A stretch of DNA of 64,000 bases, from positions 1,488,001 through 1,552,000 of the forward strand of contig NZ_CP086594.1 in assembly GCF_020866845.1 (NCBI RefSeq), read 5' to 3'. The DNA is from Sphingomonas radiodurans (GTDB lineage: Bacteria; Pseudomonadota; Alphaproteobacteria; Sphingomonadales; Sphingomonadaceae). The first letter of the stretch is position 1. The number at the start of each line of letters is the position of its first letter. The position numbers were made by a program, and so were the translations under genes. Of this stretch, positions 45,522 to 53,455 are shown one piece after another. The notes under the pieces are model-generated. The model saw nothing but the letters and a program-made list of their open reading frames with translations. It was not told where the DNA came from and searched no databases.

Positions 45522-46142
45522 ATGGATCCGCCCGTGACGACGATGCGCCGCCTGCTCTTTCCCGTCCTGCCGCTTGCGCTGATCGTCGCGGCCCCGCCCG
45601 CCGCGGCGCAGCAGCAGTCGCAAAGCTACAAGTTCCTCGAAGCGGTGAAGAACGAAAAGGGCGACGAGGTCATCAAGATCCTCGACCAGCCCGGGCAGAC
45701 GATCGTCAACACGCGTGACATCACGTCCGGCGAGGGCGCGCTGCACATCGTCGTGAAGCGCGGAAACGGCATGTACCTGCGCTATCTCCTGTCGCGCGGT
45801 GCCGATCCGAACCTGCGCGACGGGCGCGGCGATACGCCGCTGCTGCTGGCGGTGCAGTTCGGCCAGAACGCGCTGGTCGACATCCTCACCGCGGCCAAGG
45901 CCAATCCGAATCTGGCCAATGGCGGCGGCGAAACCCCGCTGATCCGCGCGGTGCAGAAGCGCGATCTCGCGCTCGTGCGCACCCTGCTGGCGGCCGGCGC
46001 CAATCCCGATCAGACCGACAATGTCGCCGGCATGTCGGCGCGCGATTATGCCCGCGCGGATGCGCGCACACCGGCAATCGCCAAGCTGATCGACGAGACG
46101 CCGAAGCGGGCGCCACGCGCTGTAGCTGGGCCAAAGATGTAG
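45522..46142 (+). CDS. Secreted ankyrin-repeat protein
   Basis: About 206 residues. A signal peptide (MRRLLFPVLPLALIVAAPP, cut after AAAQ) precedes three or four ankyrin repeats: GALHIVVKRGNGMYLRYLL, GDTPLLLAVQFGQNALVDIL and ETPLIRAVQKRDLALVRTLL. It should be a periplasmic protein-binding scaffold. The start is uncertain between the ATGs at 45522 and 45543; the second gives the tighter signal peptide. Divergent from the SCO gene. Confidence 0.85.
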   Translation: MDPPVTTMRRLLFPVLPLALIVAAPPAAAQQQSQSYKFLEAVKNEKGDEVIKILDQPGQTIVNTRDITSGEGALHIVVKRGNGMYLRYLLSRGADPNLRDGRGDTPLLLAVQFGQNALVDILTAAKANPNLANGGGETPLIRAVQKRDLALVRTLLAAGANPDQTDNVAGMSARDYARADARTPAIAKLIDETPKRAPRAVAGPKM

Positions 46143-46218
46143 CTGGTGATCCGAATCAGATCACGTTCACATTGAATCTTCGAGAAACTTTACAAGTGAT
46201 TAACATATGATACCTTTT

Positions 46219-46249
46219 GTTCGACTCGCGGGGGCAAGGCGAGTCGAAC
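46219..46249. promoter_or_regulatory. Perfect inverted repeat upstream of the WcaI-like gene
   Basis: Stem GTTCGACTCGC/GCGAGTCGAAC (11 bp) with a 9-base loop. It follows an unusually AT-rich 60-bp stretch (about 46160-46218) and precedes a G-rich Shine-Dalgarno run. It could be an operator, an RNA structure controlling the locus, or a terminator of the ankyrin gene. Confidence 0.6.
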
Positions 46250-46261
46250 AGGGGGGGCGCA

Positions 46262-46336
46262 ATGGCTTGGTCCATGCTGGGGAAACGTGCGCGCGCGCTT
46301 CTGGCGCAAACATCTGACGGTCGGGTCGACCAATGA
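46262..46336 (+). CDS. Putative 24-residue leader ORF coupled to the WcaI-like gene
   Basis: ATG at 46262 behind a strong AGGGGGGG run (46250-46257), ending in a TGA that overlaps the ATG of the glycosyltransferase gene (ATGA). The peptide MAWSMLGKRARALLAQ... is basic and matches no family I know. The downstream gene has no other ribosome-binding site, so coupling through this ORF is plausible. Confidence 0.45.
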   Translation: MAWSMLGKRARALLAQTSDGRVDQ

Positions 46337-47631
46337 TCGTCCGGCCGATGGATATTGTGATCGTCGGTCATAACTATGCACCGGAACTGATCGGGATCGG
46401 CCCCTGCACTGCCGGCATGGCCGAAACACTTGCAGCGAGCGGCAATCGCGTGCGCGTCATCTGTGGCCAACCCTCCTATCCATCCTGGCGCGTCGCCAAG
46501 GAGCATCGCAGCGTCTTTCCCCGCCGCACGATCGAGAACAACGTCGCGGTGCGCCGGCTCCCGCTTTACGTGCCCGCCAATCCGCGCGGGCTGCGGCGTA
46601 TGCTCCACAATCTCAGTTTCGCCGTACTGGCGTTGATCGCGCTGATCGTGACGCTGCGGCGCGGGCGGCCGGAAGTGATCATTGCCATCGTGCCGTCGAT
46701 CGCCTCCGCGCTCGTCGCACGGCTGGTCGCATGGCTCTGCAGCAGGCCCTTGTGGCTGCACGTGCAGGATTTCGAAGTCGATATGGCCAGCGCGACTGGC
46801 CAGTTGCGCCACGCCGATAACCGCCTGCTGCGCCGGGTCGAGCGCTCCGGCTTGCACGGTACGCGCGCGAGCAGCATCTCGCCGCGCATGTGTGATCGCC
46901 TGGTGCTGCGCGGCAACGATCGCGCGCGGGTTATCGAGTTTCGCAACTGGGCGAGCCCGCACGTGCGCCCGCTCTCGGCGCCATCCGTCTATCGCGCGCA
47001 ATGGTCGATCAATCGCCCGTTCGTCGCGCTCTATTCGGGCAACATCGCCGCCAAACAGGGGATCGAGATCGTCGTCGAGGCAGCGAAGCGGCTGGCCGGG
47101 CGGCGCGACCTCCTGTTCGTCATCTGTGGCGAAGGCGCGCATCGCGCGGCCCTGCTTGCAGCCACGTCGGGCTGCGACAACATCCTCTTCTGCGATCTGC
47201 AGCCGGCCGAGCGGCTCAACGATCTGCTCGGGCTGGCGACGGTTCACTTGCTGCCGCAGATCGCCGATGCGGCGGATCTCGTGCTCCCGTCGAAGCTGCC
47301 CAACATGCTCGCCTCGGGCCGCCCGGTCGTCGCTACCGCGTCGGCCGGCACGAGCCTCGCGGAGGAGGTCGACGGGTGCGGCATCGTCACGCCGCCGCAC
47401 GACGCGCCAGCCTTCGCGCGCGCGATCGAAACGCTGATCGACGATGCCGTGCTGCGCGACGAACTCGGCCGTGCGGCGCTGGAGCGGGCCGCGATACGAT
47501 GGAACAAGAGCTACATCCTGGCCGATTTCGAGCGCGAACTCCGTCGGCTCGACGCCGAATGGCGCGCGGAGCGGCTATCGTGGGATCGGAGTTTTCAGCC
47601 TGGTCTGGGAATCGGCTCGCTCGCCGAGTAG
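46333..47631 (+). CDS. WcaI-like glycosyltransferase (GT4)
   Basis: A 432-residue GT-B enzyme most like the colanic-acid glycosyltransferase WcaI. The N-terminal motif is IVIVGHNYAPELIGIGPCTAGMAE, followed by CGQPSYPSWRV, and the C-terminal nucleotide-sugar domain has SGNIAAKQGIEIVVEAA, PSKLPNMLASGRPVVAT and GIVTPP. It would add a sugar to the lipid-linked repeat on the cytoplasmic face. The first ATG (46333) is coupled to the small ORF; the ATG at 46348 is the alternative. Its 3' end overlaps the convergent acyltransferase gene by 57 bases. Confidence 0.9.
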   Translation: MIVRPMDIVIVGHNYAPELIGIGPCTAGMAETLAASGNRVRVICGQPSYPSWRVAKEHRSVFPRRTIENNVAVRRLPLYVPANPRGLRRMLHNLSFAVLALIALIVTLRRGRPEVIIAIVPSIASALVARLVAWLCSRPLWLHVQDFEVDMASATGQLRHADNRLLRRVERSGLHGTRASSISPRMCDRLVLRGNDRARVIEFRNWASPHVRPLSAPSVYRAQWSINRPFVALYSGNIAAKQGIEIVVEAAKRLAGRRDLLFVICGEGAHRAALLAATSGCDNILFCDLQPAERLNDLLGLATVHLLPQIADAADLVLPSKLPNMLASGRPVVATASAGTSLAEEVDGCGIVTPPHDAPAFARAIETLIDDAVLRDELGRAALERAAIRWNKSYILADFERELRRLDAEWRAERLSWDRSFQPGLGIGSLAE

Positions 47632-48555
47632 CAGCGCACGCGTCACGGCGAAGTGTCGCAACGCCAGCCAGAGTGTAATCGGCAGCGCAATGGCGAGCGT
47701 CGCGACCACCCCCTCCGGCAGACGATCGCGCACCGCGTAATAGATCGTCAGATGAACATACATGATCACGAGGCTCGCCCGCCCGATCACGCCCACGATC
47801 CGCGACGGCGGCACGCGCTGCGCCACCAGCAGCACGAGGTGGCATAGCCCGACCGCAGCGACGATGCTCAGCAGCGGCGTGCCATACTCGGCAATCTTGA
47901 TGTCGAGCGGCGCCGAGACCGCCACCAACGCCGCCGCGCCAACCGCAACAACCGTCGCCCGCCACCCCAGCCGCACGGCATTGCGTCGATGCAGCACCCC
48001 GGCCAGGAAGAAGAACAGCCCCAGCGGCACGCTGATCACCCCCCATGGGCTTGGCCAATGCCGCACAAGAAGCACCACGCCCAGCATCACCACCGCGACC
48101 AGCAGGATCTGCCGATCCGGCCGCCGCACGATCGGCGCCGCCACGAGCTGCACTATGAACAGGCACGTCACGAACCAGAAGATCCCCATCGGCCCGACGA
48201 GAAACGTGCCGCCCAGCACCAGCCGCGCCAGCGCCACCACCGGCCGATCCCACGGCAGGAACGCCGCACCGCCGGTCACCGCCGAAATCACGACATCGGC
48301 GCCCGCAACCAGCGCCAGCCACAGCGCATAAGGCAACAGCAATGTACGCGCCCGCCGCCGCGCCACGTCCCGCACCGCGCCGGGCGCGAACGTCATGCCC
48401 GACAGCATGAAGAACAGCGGCATGTGGAAATGGTACACCGCCGCCCAGATCGCGCGGTCGCTGGTCACATGCCCCGCAACCACCGCGACGATCCCGATCG
48501 CGCGCGCCGTATCGAGCCAGCCGATGCGTTCCCCCATACGCACCGGCTTACCCAT
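47575..48555 (-). CDS. Membrane acyltransferase (acyltransferase 3 family)
   Basis: A 326-residue integral membrane protein with about ten helices. The family motif WLDTARAIGIVAVVAGH carries the catalytic-type His, and FHMPLFFMLSGM follows, as in the OafA/WecH group. It would acetylate or acylate the exopolysaccharide. The start is either 48555 or the ATG at 48537. It is the last gene of the minus-strand run. Its 3' end overlaps the WcaI-like gene tail to tail. Confidence 0.88.
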   Translation of the reverse strand: MGKPVRMGERIGWLDTARAIGIVAVVAGHVTSDRAIWAAVYHFHMPLFFMLSGMTFAPGAVRDVARRRARTLLLPYALWLALVAGADVVISAVTGGAAFLPWDRPVVALARLVLGGTFLVGPMGIFWFVTCLFIVQLVAAPIVRRPDRQILLVAVVMLGVVLLVRHWPSPWGVISVPLGLFFFLAGVLHRRNAVRLGWRATVVAVGAAALVAVSAPLDIKIAEYGTPLLSIVAAVGLCHLVLLVAQRVPPSRIVGVIGRASLVIMYVHLTIYYAVRDRLPEGVVATLAIALPITLWLALRHFAVTRALLLGERADSQTRLKTPIPR

Positions 48556-48572
48556 TCATTCTTGTCTCGTCT

Positions 48573-49997
48573 CTACCCCGCCGCGAGCGCCGTCAGCACG
48601 GTCGCGCGGATCGCCTGCTCGATGCGCTGCGCATAATAGTCGAAGCCGATCTCCGGCGGATGGACATTGTCCGCCGCAACATACAGCCCGCCGTTCACCG
48701 TGCCCGCCGGCACCCCGCTCGCATTGTTCCAGCTCCCCAGCACCCACGGCGGGGTCGCGCCGCACACGGCCACGAAGAACGCGAGCGGATCGCCCGATTG
48801 CGCCACCGCCGCCTGCACCGCCGCCTCGGTCGCCGCCGCCCCAGCGACATTGATCGACGGCACGCCGACGACGACGATCGGCGCATCGCTCCCGGCGCGG
48901 ATCGCCCGCAGTGTCTGCGCCACCTCCGCCTGCACCGCCGCCGGCGCGTACCCCACGTCGTTCGTCGACCCCATCAGCAGCACGACATCCGGCGTCAGCG
49001 CCAGCGCCTGCCCCACGCGCTGGCCATATGTCGTGAACGCCGAGGCGGACGGGTTGAGATAGCCGGTGCCACCCACCGACAGGTTCCAGGTATCGCGCCA
49101 CCCCAGCCGCTTGGCGAGCAATTGCGCGATCGACCCGCCCGCCAGCCACGGGCGATAGCTCGACCCAGCGTTATAGCTGTCGCCGATCACCACCATCCGC
49201 GGTGCCCCCGTGCCGCCAGCGCTCACGATCGCCGAGGTCGCAGTCTGCGCGCAGCCGAAGAACGAAGCGCTCTTGCCCGTCTCCAGCTCGTACCGGCGCA
49301 CCCTCCGCCCGCTGCTGCCCGTCCAGTCGATCACCATCCACTGGTCCGCACCCGTCACGACATGGCTGCCCGGCGTCAGGTAGCGCCCATCGACGATCAC
49401 GCGCACTTGCCCAGAATTGGCCGGCAGGAACAGCGCGAGCCTGTCGCCATCGCAGTCGAACACCACCGACGCCCCCGCCGACATCGCCACGCCCGCCTTC
49501 GCCTCGAACGCCGCCAGCGACCAGAAGCTGGTGCGATACGCAGCCGGCGCAGCACCCCGCACCGCATAAGCGCCCGGATACGTCCCCGGCAGCCAGTTCG
49601 CGCCCAATGCCGGGTTGCTCGTCACCACCGACACCGCCGGCGCGCCATCGCCCGGATCAGCCGCCCGCGCGCCACCAAGGCAAGTCCAGTAAACCGCGCT
49701 CCCGCCGTCCTGCACATATTGCCCGCTCCCGCTCGTAGCCGGCCCGCCGCCACTCGCCGGCGTCGTCCCGGCGATCCCGCACATGAACCACTGCCCGCCA
49801 TGCGCGACGACCTGCCCCGCCGCATAGGCCGTACTTGCCGCGTACGCCGTGGCGCCAAGCCACGGCGGCAGCACGACCGCGTTGCGCCCCTCCGCCGCAT
49901 CGGCTGCCCGCAACAGCCGCGCATGGCGGTTGCTCGCCGCAACGGCACTGCGCGCACGGCTCGCGATCCCGCGCGCGACCACATCGAGCGCGCTCAT
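48573..49997 (-). CDS. SGNH/GDSL hydrolase with phage-tail-like N terminus
   Basis: A 474-residue protein. No signal peptide is seen. Residues 45-110 resemble a carbohydrate-binding module of the chitin-binding type (STAYAAGQVVAHGGQWFMC, then a Gly/Ser-rich linker), and residues 265-474 are an SGNH hydrolase with VIGDSYNAGSS (nucleophile Ser), GSTNDVGY and DNVHPPEIGFDYYA (Asp/His). Such enzymes deacetylate surface polysaccharides, and similar architectures occur in phage tail proteins. Start coupled (4-base overlap) to the 142-residue gene upstream. Confidence 0.78.
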   Translation of the reverse strand: MSALDVVARGIASRARSAVAASNRHARLLRAADAAEGRNAVVLPPWLGATAYAASTAYAAGQVVAHGGQWFMCGIAGTTPASGGGPATSGSGQYVQDGGSAVYWTCLGGARAADPGDGAPAVSVVTSNPALGANWLPGTYPGAYAVRGAAPAAYRTSFWSLAAFEAKAGVAMSAGASVVFDCDGDRLALFLPANSGQVRVIVDGRYLTPGSHVVTGADQWMVIDWTGSSGRRVRRYELETGKSASFFGCAQTATSAIVSAGGTGAPRMVVIGDSYNAGSSYRPWLAGGSIAQLLAKRLGWRDTWNLSVGGTGYLNPSASAFTTYGQRVGQALALTPDVVLLMGSTNDVGYAPAAVQAEVAQTLRAIRAGSDAPIVVVGVPSINVAGAAATEAAVQAAVAQSGDPLAFFVAVCGATPPWVLGSWNNASGVPAGTVNGGLYVAADNVHPPEIGFDYYAQRIEQAIRATVLTALAAG

Positions 49998-50422
49998 TGC
50001 GCCACCCGATAGTTCAGCGTGCCCGCCTGCAGCGTCACCCCGAGATAATAGCTCGCCCCCGCCTCATATTCCTCCGCCACCATCTCGTTGGCATTGGCAG
50101 TGAACCGCCCCCAGCGCTCGCCACCCGCGGTCAGCGGCAGCATCGTCGCGCCACCGTCGGCTGATCGCAGCACCTCGACCACGCCGCTCCAGCTCCCCGA
50201 CAATGTCACCCGGATCGGATGCCCAAGCGCAGGCAAGAACGGCCCGACCATCCCGCTCACCGCAATCGATCCGCCAAGCGCCGCCGTCCCCGCCGCCTGC
50301 GCCACGGTCCGCACCGGCAACGGGTTCGCCGCATGCACCGCTACCGCTGGCGCATCCACCGCGCCGAACGCGACCGCATATTGCGGCACGAAGCCCCCCG
50401 GTATCTCGACATCAGCCATCAT
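49994..50422 (-). CDS. Phage-virion-like small protein
   Basis: A 142-residue protein: MADVEIPGGFVPQYAVAFGA, a spacer with HAANPLPVRTVAQAAG, then a beta-rich domain (VTLSGSWSGVVEVLRSADGG, then GERWGRFTANANEMVAEE and YYLGVTLQAGTLNYRVAQ). The pattern resembles small structural proteins near tail fibres in alphaproteobacterial phages and gene-transfer agents; this is from memory and not checked. Its stop overlaps the start of the GDSL hydrolase. No other phage gene is nearby. The alternative is a beta-sandwich polysaccharide-binding partner. Confidence 0.5.
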   Translation of the reverse strand: MMADVEIPGGFVPQYAVAFGAVDAPAVAVHAANPLPVRTVAQAAGTAALGGSIAVSGMVGPFLPALGHPIRVTLSGSWSGVVEVLRSADGGATMLPLTAGGERWGRFTANANEMVAEEYEAGASYYLGVTLQAGTLNYRVAQ

Positions 50423-50484
50423 GTCCCGCCTCCCTGTTGTTCGTGGTATGTTCTACCGCGAAACACTGGATGTAGGACAGCGGC

Positions 50485-51654
50485 TCAGCCGACGCGGCGT
50501 TCGATCAGGTCGAGCAGGCTCTCCGCCGTCTCCTCGATCCGAAACCGCGACTCGAAACACGCCCGCGCCGCAACCCGCATCGCCGCGCGCTCACCCGGCG
50601 ACAGCGCCAGAAACCGCGCGAGCAGATCCGCCGTCCCGGCCAATGTATCGGGCGCGACCAGCCCCGCGCCATCGGCCAGCACCTCGCGCCAGATATTCAC
50701 CTTGTCGCTGATCAGCACCGGCGCCCCGCCCGCCAGCGCCTCCGCCACCGCAATGCCGAAATTCTCCTGATGCGACGGCAGCACGAACGCCTCGGCCGCG
50801 CGCAACGCCCCCGCCTTCACCTCACCCGCCAGCATCCCCGGAGCGTGGATCCGCGCATTCGTCTGGCTGTCCAATCCCCCGCGAAGCCCCGCAATCAGAC
50901 TAGCCTCATCCGGCCCGGCAATCACCAGATCGAGCCCCGGATCGCGCGCGGCCACCGCCGCAAACGCCGACACCAGCATGTCGCACCCCTTCTTGGGATG
51001 AATCCGCCCCAGAAACAGCAGGAACCGCCGCTCGCCCAGTGCCGGCACCGCCGCCCGAAACGCCGCGATCTGCGCCGCCGGATCACCCCCGAGATCCGCC
51101 GTGCCATAACCCACCACCGCGCCATTCACCCGGTACGGCCAGAACGCCCCCTCCGCCCGCCGCATCTCCTCCTCGCTGGTGAACAGCACAGCCCGCGCTC
51201 CCCCGAGCAACCGCCCCTCGGCCCACCACCACGACAGCTGCTTGCCGAGATGCTTCAGCAGCGCGCCCTCGCGAAACCACGGATCGAGCATCCCATGCGG
51301 AAACACGAAATACGGCACGCCGCCGTCGGCCAGCCCCACCATCGCGCCGCGCGCCGCATACCGCCACAACCCCGAGACGATCACCGCATCATAATCGCGC
51401 GCGTGCGCCGCCAGCCAAGGCACCATCGCCGCGCTGTAGCGATAGCGGTTTCCCAGTCCCCCGCCCCGCGGCGGCCCGATCGGAATGATCGCACCCGGAT
51501 AGTCGACAAGATGCCGCTCGCCGGGCGGATCGAGCGTCAGCATGTCCTGCCGATGCCCCTGCCGCGCCCAGATCTCGCCGACGCGCCGCGCGCCCTCGAT
51601 CGGCCCGCCAGTGCGCGGATCCGCGCTGGTGATGATGCGCAGGATTCGCGTCAC
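50485..51654 (-). CDS. Glycosyltransferase family 4
   Basis: A 389-residue GT-B transferase. The N-terminal acceptor domain starts with RILRIITSADPRTGGPIEGAR and includes VFPHGMLDPWFREG, the usual acceptor loop. The C-terminal donor domain has FLLFLGRIHPKKGCDML and PSHQENFGIAVAEALAGG (EX7E motif). It would elongate the exopolysaccharide repeat. The GTG at 51654 overlaps the TGA of the GT2 gene upstream (GTGA). A 62-bp gap separates it from the phage-like gene downstream. Confidence 0.9.
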   Translation of the reverse strand: MTRILRIITSADPRTGGPIEGARRVGEIWARQGHRQDMLTLDPPGERHLVDYPGAIIPIGPPRGGGLGNRYRYSAAMVPWLAAHARDYDAVIVSGLWRYAARGAMVGLADGGVPYFVFPHGMLDPWFREGALLKHLGKQLSWWWAEGRLLGGARAVLFTSEEEMRRAEGAFWPYRVNGAVVGYGTADLGGDPAAQIAAFRAAVPALGERRFLLFLGRIHPKKGCDMLVSAFAAVAARDPGLDLVIAGPDEASLIAGLRGGLDSQTNARIHAPGMLAGEVKAGALRAAEAFVLPSHQENFGIAVAEALAGGAPVLISDKVNIWREVLADGAGLVAPDTLAGTADLLARFLALSPGERAAMRVAARACFESRFRIEETAESLLDLIERRVG

Positions 51655-52577
51655 GCGATCGGCAGCCCGGTGAGCTCCGCCAGCCGCGCAATCCGCGCCT
51701 CACGCGTGCCGCAGCACGCCAGTTCGCCATCCCATTCGGCCACTTTGGCGGCGACCAGAAAGCGATACCAGAAGCCCTGCAACACATGGTAAATCAGCCC
51801 CGGCCGCCCATCGAGAAAGCCGAGCTGCACCACATAGCGATACAGGAAATATCCCAGCGGCCCGACCCAGAGTGGCAGCCGATCATAGACCCGCGTCTTC
51901 AGCCACCGCTTGCGCCGCGCCTGCCCGCTCGACGGCAGTTCCGCCGCCGCCGTGCCGAACAGATCGTAGCGCGCCGCCAGCACCTCGATCGCCTCGCGCG
52001 TCGCATAGCCATTATGCTTGGCGGTGAAGAACCCGAGATCACCCAGGTTCCAATCCGCAAAGCCCCCCGCCAGCGCGATCGTCCGCCCGCGCTCGACCAC
52101 GACATGCTCGTCCATCCAGCGCTGCTCGACGCGCCCCGTGCCCGTCCGCCACAGTCGCAACAGCCGCAGCGGATAGCGCCCGCCGTGCCGGATCCACCGC
52201 CCCATGAAGATATGCTTCCGGTCGAACGTGATCCCCGTCACCTCGCCGGGCAGCGTCGGCAGCGCAGCCACGATCGCCGCCGCCAGATCGGGTTCGATCA
52301 CTTCGTCCGCGTCGAGCCGCATCGTCCAGCCAGTCGCGATCCCGCCATGATCCAGCGCCCATTGGAATTGCGCGGCATGGTTGACGAACGCGTGCTGCAC
52401 CACGCGCGTACCGGCCGCCTGCGCCAGCGCGACCGTCGCGTCGGTCGAGAAGCTATCGACCACCACGATCGTGCGCGCGATGCCGCGCACACTCTCGATC
52501 GCGCGCACGATATGATGCGCCTTGTTATAGGTGAGGATGACGACCGTCAGATCGGCGGTCGGGCCGGGCGCGCTCAC
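51651..52577 (-). CDS. Glycosyltransferase family 2
   Basis: A 308-residue GT-A transferase with TVVILTYNKAHHIVRAIES, VVDSFSTDAT, the metal-binding motif MRLDADEVIEPDL and a C-terminal segment of the WaaE/KdtX-like type (DEHVVVERGRTIAL, LPLWVGPLGYFLYRYV). Similar enzymes add sugars to cell-surface glycans. The GTG start at 52577 overlaps the stop of the WcaF-like gene (GTGA). Donor and acceptor unknown. Confidence 0.9.
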   Translation of the reverse strand: MSAPGPTADLTVVILTYNKAHHIVRAIESVRGIARTIVVVDSFSTDATVALAQAAGTRVVQHAFVNHAAQFQWALDHGGIATGWTMRLDADEVIEPDLAAAIVAALPTLPGEVTGITFDRKHIFMGRWIRHGGRYPLRLLRLWRTGTGRVEQRWMDEHVVVERGRTIALAGGFADWNLGDLGFFTAKHNGYATREAIEVLAARYDLFGTAAAELPSSGQARRKRWLKTRVYDRLPLWVGPLGYFLYRYVVQLGFLDGRPGLIYHVLQGFWYRFLVAAKVAEWDGELACCGTREARIARLAELTGLPIA

Positions 52578-53152
52578 GCCGGCTCACCGAACCGAATCCG
52601 CCGCTGCCTTATCTCTTGCGCCGGATTGCCGCCGCAAACCGTCCAGGCCGCAATGTCGCGCATCGCGCACGCCCGCGCGCCCAGCACCGCGCCCTCGCCG
52701 ATCGTCACGCCCGGCCCGACGAACGCCTCCGCCGCGATCCACGCCCGCGCGCCGATCGTGATCGGCCGCGCGCGAAGCTGGAACGCCGCATCCTCGATAT
52801 CGTGCGTGCCCGCGCACAAATGCGCGCCCTGCGAGATCACCGCATACGCGCCGATCGTCACGCGCCCCATCGAATAGACCGTCGCACGCGGCCCGATCGC
52901 GGCATGGTCGCCAATCGCCAGATTGGCCGGCGACCAGATCCGCGCGCTGCCATAGACGTTCGCGGTTGGCGCCACCTGGGCACCGAACAGCCGCAGCAGC
53001 ATCCGCCGCCATCCGCGCAACGCCGGCGGCGTCCACGCCGCCAGCAACAGCCACGTCGCCTGCCACGCGACGCGATACACCCGGTTGGCGAACGAAAAGC
53101 TCGCACCGCCCTCCCACGAGCGCGCGGCATGGCCGTCGAGCGGCTCGATCAT
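52574..53152 (-). CDS. WcaF-like acetyltransferase (left-handed beta-helix)
   Basis: A 192-residue hexapeptide-repeat O-acetyltransferase of the WcaF type. The N terminus PLDGHAARSWEGGASFSFANRVYR (region) is followed by WRRMLLRLFGAQV, hexapeptide repeats (IGDHAAIGPRATVYSMGRVTIGAYAVI), the catalytic His in CAGTHDIED and VCGGNPAQEI. It uses acetyl-CoA to decorate exopolysaccharide. The ATG at 53152 is preferred because longer frames read into the palindromic element. First gene of the minus-strand operon. Confidence 0.88.
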   Translation of the reverse strand: MIEPLDGHAARSWEGGASFSFANRVYRVAWQATWLLLAAWTPPALRGWRRMLLRLFGAQVAPTANVYGSARIWSPANLAIGDHAAIGPRATVYSMGRVTIGAYAVISQGAHLCAGTHDIEDAAFQLRARPITIGARAWIAAEAFVGPGVTIGEGAVLGARACAMRDIAAWTVCGGNPAQEIRQRRIRFGEPA

Positions 53153-53222
53153 CGTCGCGTACGACCCGCCATGATTGTCCCCCCGGACGAACTCTAGAGC
53201 CTGATAAAATCCTGCCCAAGCC

Positions 53223-53332
53223 CGTTCCCCCTGAGGAGAGGCTGAGCGAAGTCGAAGCCTCGTCTCGAAGGGCATGCCCCGGTGCTTCGAGACGGCATTT
53301 CGACAAGCTCAATGCCTCCTCAGCACGAACGG
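53223..53332. repeat. Long palindromic element, copy 2
   Basis: About 110 bp bounded by CGTTCCCCCTGAGGAG and CCTCCTCAGCACGAACGG, with CGTCTCGAAG/CTTCGAGACG inside. Closely related to 36908-37029. It lies between the divergent wcaF-like and polymerase genes. The remaining 120 bp (53333-53455) must hold the plus-strand promoter; I see no clear box. Confidence 0.8.
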
Positions 53333-53455
53333 CTGAAGATAATCTCGGCGCACCCTAAGCAGCGGAATTGCATGGCGCAATCATACGCAGCGCATCGACG
53401 CGACGGTTAACACAAGTTATCGTTCGCTCGGGGACATTGGGGGCGAGCAGGACGC

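Noticed and set aside
53152..53275. Longer N terminus of the WcaF-like protein beginning MPFETRLRL
   Set aside because: Those residues are encoded by the palindromic element and precede the family N terminus; the ATG at 53152 fits better.
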